Shown here: piece by piece, positions 59,252 through 64,000 of the stretch
Layout of the letters: each line of letters starts with the position of its first letter
Position numbering within the stretch: position 1 is the stretch's first letter
NCBI GenBank assembly: GCA_934364795.1
Contig: CAKRMK010000017.1
Coordinates: 1-64,000 of the forward strand
Length of the DNA: 64,000 nucleotides
Direction of reading: 5' to 3'
Source: an uncultured Blautia sp.
GTDB lineage: Bacteria; Bacillota; Clostridia; Lachnospirales; Lachnospiraceae
Translations under genes and position numbers: made by a program
Notes under the pieces: generated by a model
What the model saw: the letters and a program-made list of their open reading frames with translations, nothing else
Databases searched by the model: none
Told to the model about the DNA's origin: nothing

Positions 59252-60442
59252 TTAACTTAATTTATCCAGAATAGAATGTCCAATGGTTCCTTCCGGCATT
59301 TTTACCCCAAAGTTCTCTGCTATGGAAGCTCCTATCACAGCGAAAGTATCTTCATTCTCAAGAGGTCCTCCCGTTTTCATTCTGCATGAGTAAGCAAGGA
59401 AAGGAACATACTCCCTGGTATGGTCTGTTCCGTTGTAGGTAGGGTCATTTCCATGGTCTGCTGTAAGGATCAAAAGATCATTTTCTCTTAATTCTTCCAG
59501 CAAAACACCCAGGTTTTTGTCAAATTTCTCGATTTCTTTTCCATAGCCTTCCACATTTCTTCTGTGTCCCCACAGTGCATCAAAATCAACCAGATTCACA
59601 AAGCACAGCCCCTTAAAATCTTCCCTGCAGATTTCAATAGTCTGCTCCATGCCATGAACAGAGCTGTCTGAATGATAGGTTTTCGTAATTCCCTCGCCAC
59701 AGAAAATATCATTGATCTTTCCAACACCGATTACGTCAAATCCATTATCCTTCAGAGCATTTAATGCAGTCAGGCCGGTTGGCTTCAGGGCATAATCATG
59801 GCGGTTGCTTGTACGCTTAAATTCCCCTTTCTTTTTGCCTACATAAGGTCTGGCGATCACACGGCCCACACGCCACTCATCCTTCATGGTGATCTCTCTT
59901 GCAATCTCGCAGCAGCGGTACAGATTCTGAAGATCAAAGGTTTCTTCATTTCCACAGATCTGAAGTACTGAATCAGCAGATGTATAGACAATCATGGCTC
60001 CTGTGGCAATTTCTTCCTCTCCAAGCTCCTCGATAATCTGAGTTCCGCTGGCACTTTTGTTTCCGATTACCCTCTTGCCGCAGCGTTTTTCCAGTTCTGC
60101 GATCAGTTCTGGCGGAAAACCGGTATCTGTAAAGGTGATAAATGGTTTTTCCGTCTTAATTCCCATCATTTCCCAGTGTCCGGTCATGGTATCTTTCCCG
60201 TTGCTTGCTTCGCCAACACGCATATATCTGCCTATGGGATGTTCTTCACCACTCATATTTCCTGCTGGATGAAGGTTTAACATACCCATTTTTTTCAGGT
60301 TTGGTATATTAAGGGAACCCATTTTATCCAGAATATGTCCGAAGGTATCCACTCCTACATCACCAAACTTTTCTGAATCCGGCATCGCGCCGATGCCCAG
60401 AGAATCCAGGACGATCACAAAGATCCTTTCATATTTTTTCAA
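59252..60442 (-). CDS. deoB: Phosphopentomutase
   Basis: Interconverts (deoxy)ribose-1-phosphate and -5-phosphate, linking nucleoside phosphorylases to DeoC and the pentose phosphate pathway. Alkaline-phosphatase fold with metal-binding [26 protein letters not shown] (phosphorylated Thr), [27 protein letters not shown], and [14 protein letters not shown] start at 60442 (giving [14 protein letters not shown]) has GGGGGA 7 nt upstream and matches the usual N-terminus. An ATG at 60457 has AGGAA too close. Confidence 0.93.
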   Translation of the reverse strand: MKKYERIFVIVLDSLGIGAMPDSEKFGDVGVDTFGHILDKMGSLNIPNLKKMGMLNLHPAGNMSGEEHPIGRYMRVGEASNGKDTMTGHWEMMGIKTEKPFITFTDTGFPPELIAELEKRCGKRVIGNKSASGTQIIEELGEEEIATGAMIVYTSADSVLQICGNEETFDLQNLYRCCEIAREITMKDEWRVGRVIARPYVGKKKGEFKRTSNRHDYALKPTGLTALNALKDNGFDVIGVGKINDIFCGEGITKTYHSDSSVHGMEQTIEICREDFKGLCFVNLVDFDALWGHRRNVEGYGKEIEKFDKNLGVLLEELRENDLLILTADHGNDPTYNGTDHTREYVPFLAYSCRMKTGGPLENEDTFAVIGASIAENFGVKMPEGTIGHSILDKLS

Positions 60443-60490
60443 AATAAAATCCCCCATTTCCTGTTACATTTTTCTTTTTTGTTCCTGCAG

Positions 60491-61474
60491 TCAGATAGAT
60501 GTCCTTTGCAGTTCTTTATATAACCGTTCCTTCACTGCGTCATCCGCAAAAGCTGTAGCCACTGCATTTTTCATCATTACCAAAATTTCTCCATCTGTTA
60601 TTCCATAGTTTTCCTGAATAAAATGAAGTTCTTTCGTCAATGTTGTATTACTTACTGTACGGTTATCTGTATTTATGGAAACCTTCAGTCCTGCATTGAG
60701 AAATTCACGGATGGGATAACAGGCAGCACTTTCTACTGCTTTTGTCTGAAGGTTACTGATGGGACACATTTCAATTCCAATGCCCTTCCCTGCCAGCTCT
60801 TTTTGAAAATCTGCATGTCCTTTTAAGGCAATTCCGTGTCCGATTCTGCCTGCACCTGCCTTTACTGCATCCATAACATTCTGCACACTTCCACACTCTC
60901 CTGCATGAAGGGTAAAAGGCATTTCCAGCTTTCGGGTATTTTCAAAAAGCTCCATAAACAATGACATGGGATAAGATGCTTCTGCTCCTGCCAGATCTGC
61001 TGCACACACGCCACAGCCAAGATATTTTCTGGCTGTTCTGATCATGCGGAAATTATCCTCCTGACTGTGATGGCGCATGGCACAGGTGATCACTCCAAAA
61101 TCAATTCCAAAGTCTTTTTTGCCCTGTTCCAGCCCTTTTAACAGTGCTTCTATTACAGACCTGCAGTCCATATCTGAAGTTTCTGATAAAAGAGGGGCAA
61201 AACGGATTTCTGCATAGCATACATTTTCCTGGCTCATACTTTTTAATACATCATAGCCAGCCATTTCAAGACCTTTTTCATCCATAATACACTGGCCAGG
61301 AAGAGAAAATTTCTCCAGATATTCTGCAAGACTGGTACAGTCATCCGCTACACTAAGTTCTTCTGGCTGTACTTTTCTTCCAAGCCGTGTTTCCATAAAC
61401 TCCCTGCTAAGGGAGCCATCCAGATGACAATGCAGCTCAATTTTGGGAATTGCAATTAATTCTTGGATTGTCAT
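60491..61474 (-). CDS. add: Adenosine deaminase
   Basis: Deaminates (deoxy)adenosine to (deoxy)inosine, the substrate of the neighbouring PNP. At 327 residues it has the zinc ligands KIELHCHLDGS at the N-terminus, TLHAGECGS in the middle (His plus catalytic Glu), RIGHGIAL, and SINTDNRTVSNTTLTKE, where Asp-Asn replaces the usual Asp-Asp. That Asp-Asn change affects the second acidic residue next to the metal ligand and merits checking. GCAGGAG lies before the ATG. Confidence 0.92.
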   Translation of the reverse strand: MTIQELIAIPKIELHCHLDGSLSREFMETRLGRKVQPEELSVADDCTSLAEYLEKFSLPGQCIMDEKGLEMAGYDVLKSMSQENVCYAEIRFAPLLSETSDMDCRSVIEALLKGLEQGKKDFGIDFGVITCAMRHHSQEDNFRMIRTARKYLGCGVCAADLAGAEASYPMSLFMELFENTRKLEMPFTLHAGECGSVQNVMDAVKAGAGRIGHGIALKGHADFQKELAGKGIGIEMCPISNLQTKAVESAACYPIREFLNAGLKVSINTDNRTVSNTTLTKELHFIQENYGITDGEILVMMKNAVATAFADDAVKERLYKELQRTSI

Positions 61475-61568
61475 AGTATTTCTCCTGCAATTTTCTTTTC
61501 ATTTTCAGGCATATAAAACACTGCCTGATTTTTCTTTCTTCCCTGACTTAATTTTGAAGGGCAGGCTC

Positions 61569-61732
61569 TAGAGCGTGTTTGAAAAAGGCTTTCTGCAAGA
61601 TGTGCGTCACAATTTGTGGGAGATTTTGCCCGGATGAGGGCGCCGTAGCGGGCTACGGCAACTGAATTCGGGTAAAATATACCGCAAAGTGGGGCGTGCA
61701 GATTGTGGGAATGATTTTTCAAACAGGCTCTA
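61569..61732 (+). repeat. Dispersed palindromic repeat, full-length 164-bp copy
   Basis: Ends TAGAGCGTGTTTGAAAAAGG and ATTTTTCAAACAGGCTCTA are near-perfect inverted repeats. The centre forms a perfect hairpin GCCGTAGC-GG-GCTACGGC, flanked by CCCGGAT/ATTCGGG arms, so the whole unit can fold on itself. Just left, GGGCAGGCTCTA (61559-61570) is the right end of another copy that shares the TA. The final CTA is the reversed stop codon of cdd. Confidence 0.9.
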
Positions 61733-62155
61733 AGCCAGATTCAGCGGACCAAAGCCCAGGGGAAGAAGTTCTTTTAAGGTATAAATGTCATAATGATCCT
61801 TATCCACTGCCAGGATGATCTGGAAGGTTTCCGGATCACAGAACTCCATCATAACCTGTCTGCACACGCCGCAGGGTGCTGCGTATTCTGTAAGAACGCC
61901 ATCCTTGCCTCCTACTACGCAGATTGCCTGAAATTCCTTTATTCCCTGGCTTACAGCCTTAAAAAATGCAGTTCTTTCCGCACAGTTTGTGGCTGTATAG
62001 CCTGCATTTTCAATATTACAGCCAGTATAAATCTCACTGTTTTTTCCAAGCAAAGCTGCTCCAACTTTAAAATTGGAATATGGTGTATAGGAATATTTTA
62101 ACTGCCCGATTGCAGTATGGATCAGCTTTTCAATCAGCTCTTTTTCCAAGTTCAT
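61730..62155 (-). CDS. cdd: Cytidine deaminase
   Basis: Deaminates (deoxy)cytidine to (deoxy)uridine. The 141-residue, homotetrameric-type enzyme has the zinc site TNCAERTAFFKAV (Cys plus catalytic Glu) and APCGVCRQVMMEF (two Cys). The C-terminal LLPLGFGPLNLA is normal for the family. The TAG stop is the terminal TA-G of the dispersed repeat. Confidence 0.96.
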   Translation of the reverse strand: MNLEKELIEKLIHTAIGQLKYSYTPYSNFKVGAALLGKNSEIYTGCNIENAGYTATNCAERTAFFKAVSQGIKEFQAICVVGGKDGVLTEYAAPCGVCRQVMMEFCDPETFQIILAVDKDHYDIYTLKELLPLGFGPLNLA

Positions 62156-62192
62156 ACCTCTTTTCTGTACAGCTTAGACTGTTTTTGAAAAA

Positions 62193-62858
62193 TCAATATC
62201 CGGTAGCTTTTTCGTTTTTTACAATCTTGATAATACGGCTGGTTCCCAGTCTGTCAGCTCCAAGAGCAAGGAACTTTTCTGCATCTTCAAGGGAGGAAAT
62301 GCCACCGGCAGCTTTCATTTTCACATTCGGTCCGATATGCTTTGCAAACAGTTCAATGTCTGCAAAAGTTGCGCCTGCACCACCAAAACCGGTAGAAGTC
62401 TTAATATAATCTGCACCAGCATTTGTTACGATCTCACACATTTTAATTTTTTCTTCATCTGTAAGGAAACAGGTTTCGATAATAACCTTCAGGATTTTAT
62501 CACCGCATGCTGCCTTTAAGGTGCGGATCTCATTCTCGATCAGATCATATTTTTTGTCCTTCAGCCATCCGATATTGATAACCATATCAATTTCGGAAGC
62601 ACCATTTTCAAGGGCATCTTTTGTCTCAAATTCTTTGGCTTTTGTTGTCATGTAACCATTTGGGAAACCAATTACAGTACAGATTGCCATTTTTCCATCT
62701 ACATATTCTGCTGCCTGTTTTACATAGCTTGGCGGAATGCATACTGATGCAGTTTTATATTCCATTGCATCGTCACAGATCTGTTTGATTTCTTCCCAGG
62801 TAGATGGCTGGAGAAGAAGTGTGTGATCTACATGTTTTAAAATTTCTTTTACGTCCAT
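62193..62858 (-). CDS. deoC: Deoxyribose-phosphate aldolase
   Basis: Cleaves deoxyribose-5-phosphate to glyceraldehyde-3-phosphate and acetaldehyde. At 221 residues it has the Schiff-base Lys in DYIKTSTGF and a second active-site Lys in [19 protein letters not shown] and [11 protein letters not shown] are also typical. CGAGG lies before the ATG. It completes the path from deoxynucleosides to central carbon with Udp, PunA and DeoB. Confidence 0.96.
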   Translation of the reverse strand: MDVKEILKHVDHTLLLQPSTWEEIKQICDDAMEYKTASVCIPPSYVKQAAEYVDGKMAICTVIGFPNGYMTTKAKEFETKDALENGASEIDMVINIGWLKDKKYDLIENEIRTLKAACGDKILKVIIETCFLTDEEKIKMCEIVTNAGADYIKTSTGFGGAGATFADIELFAKHIGPNVKMKAAGGISSLEDAEKFLALGADRLGTSRIIKIVKNEKATGY

Positions 62859-62921
62859 TTATTATCCTCGTTTCTGTTATTGTGCTAAATTCTCTGCACC
62901 CTGAAATTGCTACCGTTAATC

Positions 62922-63701
62922 TTAATTCGCCTGATCCTCTTTAATCAGCTTTCTCACTGCTTCTACTGCCACCCGGATTGCCATATCTGTATCATGTACA
63001 ACCGGATTGTCAAGTCCCAGCTTTTCTCTCTCCTGATTTGCAATTACCAGGAAACAGGAGCCTGCTCTTGCACGAAGCTTTCCTGCTGCAATAAAAAGTG
63101 CTGCTGATTCCATTTCAGAAGCAAGGCATCCCATTTTTTTCCATGCTTCCCACTTATTGATCAGCTCATATCCTACTGGCATTGCTTCTGGCTCATGCTG
63201 TCCGTAAAAAGCATCTTTGCACTGCACGACTCCAGTGTGATAAGAAAGCTTTTTCTCTTTTGCAGCTGCAACAAGAGCATTGGTTACGTCTAAGTTGGCT
63301 ACTGCCGGATACTCAATTGGAGCATATTCCCGGCTGGTTCCCTCCATACGGATGGCACCTGTGGCAATTACCACATCTCCGCTTTTTACTTCCGGCTGCA
63401 TGCCGCCGCAGGTTCCGATTCGTACAAAAGTGTCTGCACCGCACCGGGAAAGCTCTTCCATTGCAATTGATGCAGATGGACCGCCAATTCCGGTGGATGT
63501 TACACTGACCTTTACCCCGTCTAAAGTTCCTGTATATGTGATATATTCTCTGTTGTCAGCTATGAGAACCGGATTGTCAAAATACTGGGCAATTTTCACG
63601 CACCTTTTTGGATCTCCTGGCATGATCACATACCGGCCTACTTCCCCCTTTGCAACCTGAATATGATACTGCCTGCTGGCATCCTCTGAATAATTTTTCA
63701 T
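62922..63701 (-). CDS. udp: Uridine phosphorylase
   Basis: Phosphorolyses (deoxy)uridine to uracil and (deoxy)ribose-1-phosphate. 259 residues from the ATG at 63701 ([29 protein letters not shown] upstream). NP-II family motifs: [33 protein letters not shown], and the SEMESAALF active-site strand. The in-frame extension to 63818 is translated repeat sequence and is rejected. Confidence 0.94.
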   Translation of the reverse strand: MKNYSEDASRQYHIQVAKGEVGRYVIMPGDPKRCVKIAQYFDNPVLIADNREYITYTGTLDGVKVSVTSTGIGGPSASIAMEELSRCGADTFVRIGTCGGMQPEVKSGDVVIATGAIRMEGTSREYAPIEYPAVANLDVTNALVAAAKEKKLSYHTGVVQCKDAFYGQHEPEAMPVGYELINKWEAWKKMGCLASEMESAALFIAAGKLRARAGSCFLVIANQEREKLGLDNPVVHDTDMAIRVAVEAVRKLIKEDQAN

Positions 63702-63778
63702 AGTGTCACCTTCTCCTAAATCTTTATTACATAATTCTACTGCACTGCCTGTGAATTGTTTCGCCGCAATGTGGCTTT

Positions 63779-63829
63779 CACAAATTGTGACGCACAGATT
63801 GCGGGAATGATTTTTCAAACACGCGCTAG
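63779..63829 (-). repeat. Dispersed palindromic repeat, internally deleted copy
   Basis: CACAAATTGTGACGCAC (left-half core, reversed) runs straight into AGATTGCGGGAATGATTTTT and CAAACACGCGCTA (right half). It lies between udp and the upstream permease gene. Confidence 0.75.
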
Positions 63830-63837
63830 TATCTCAT

Positions 63838-64000
63838 TTATCTTTGTCCCTTATCGTACGGAATACCTTCCGCCTTCGGTGCTCTGGAGTTCTTGGATAC
63901 AAATACAAGAACAATCAGAGAAATAATATACGGGAACATATTATATAATGTACTTGGAAGCTTCAAAGCAACCAGTGCATCAAAGCCTGTATATACGTTT
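63838..64000 (-). CDS. Nucleoside ABC transporter permease, C-terminal fragment (cut by the window end)
   Basis: Reads (from the window edge) ...YTGFDALVALKLPSTLYNM, FPYIISLIVLVFVSKNSRAP, KAEGIPYDKGQR-stop. This is the typical last helix and tail of the second permease of BMP/NupQ-type nucleoside importers. With Udp, DeoC, Cdd, Add, DeoB and PunA it indicates an uptake-plus-salvage operon. About 54 codons are visible. Confidence 0.85.
   Translation of the reverse strand, partial: NVYTGFDALVALKLPSTLYNMFPYIISLIVLVFVSKNSRAPKAEGIPYDKGQR

Noticed and set aside
61471..61722. 83-codon minus frame between add and cdd
   Set aside because: It is the dispersed repeat translated; similar peptides arise from other copies (for example before udp).
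63702..63818. 39-residue N-terminal extension of udp
   Set aside because: The extension is repeat sequence; the ATG at 63701 has its own ribosome binding site and gives the normal family N-terminus.

Overview
The window looks like chromosomal DNA of a low-to-moderate GC, strictly anaerobic Firmicute, most likely a gut member of the Lachnospiraceae. Grounds: strong AGGAGG-type ribosome binding sites, TTGACA/TATAAT promoters, an NAD-dependent ligase, a YtrA-type GntR/ABC module, and PNP/DeoB/Add/Cdd/DeoC/Udp salvage genes in one strand-consistent cluster. The species cannot be fixed from sequence alone. Nearly every gene is an ordinary chromosomal gene. One tRNA (Arg, anticodon CCG) is present; there is no rRNA, CRISPR array or prophage.

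Layout. 0-8.3 kb (minus strand): formate/nitrite transporter, a selenocysteine-containing SelD read through an in-frame TGA, Asd, ArgH, and a phospholipid/queuosine run (flippase-like protein, PssA, Psd, QueH). 8.4-12.9 kb: an SsuBC-type ABC transporter whose permease gene is split by a ~2.9 kb island carrying a serine recombinase, two small proteins and a GNAT acetyltransferase; the missing permease C-terminus reappears on the far side of the island. 13-19.2 kb: a membrane protein, a DUF3825 protein, a MerR-methyltransferase fusion and rfbA-rfbB-rfbD for dTDP-sugars, driven by a promoter with MerR-type spacing. 19.4-25.6 kb: a five-gene operon of unknown purpose (LRR protein, VWA/metallopeptidase-like protein, MoxR AAA+ ATPase, membrane transglutaminase, polytopic membrane protein). 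25.6-34.2 kb: PduL phosphotransacylase and secreted or surface proteins (NlpC/P60 hydrolase, polysaccharide deacetylase, SH3b protein, Ig-like protein). 34.5-42.6 kb: MetA, a divergent LigA, an RluF-type pseudouridine synthase, NhaC, and two membrane proteins. 42.6-50.2 kb: a three-subunit molybdenum hydroxylase, a cytidylate-kinase-like protein, a DUF362 protein and a Ytr-like ABC/GntR module. 50.3-57.5 kb: a beta-propeller protein, an RsmH paralogue, Udk, a PfkB kinase, and an unusual operon pairing a TAXI solute-binding lipoprotein with a GltS-type symporter and a tiny His-rich duplicated protein. 57.5-64 kb: purine and pyrimidine nucleoside salvage with a Crp/Fnr regulator, entering a nucleoside ABC permease cut by the window end.

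A palindromic, MITE-like repeat (ends TAGAGC.../...GCTCTA, longest copy 164 bp at 61569-61732) occurs about a dozen times. It usually sits exactly at gene 3' ends and supplies the stop codons of asd, queH, the phospholipase-like gene, the DUF362 gene and cdd.

The strongest leads are the recombinase island that splits the permease, the TAXI-GltS-small protein operon, the LRR-VWA-MoxR-transglutaminase operon, the MerR-methyltransferase next to a 19-bp-spacer promoter, the Sec-containing SelD, and the stop-codon-donating repeat family.
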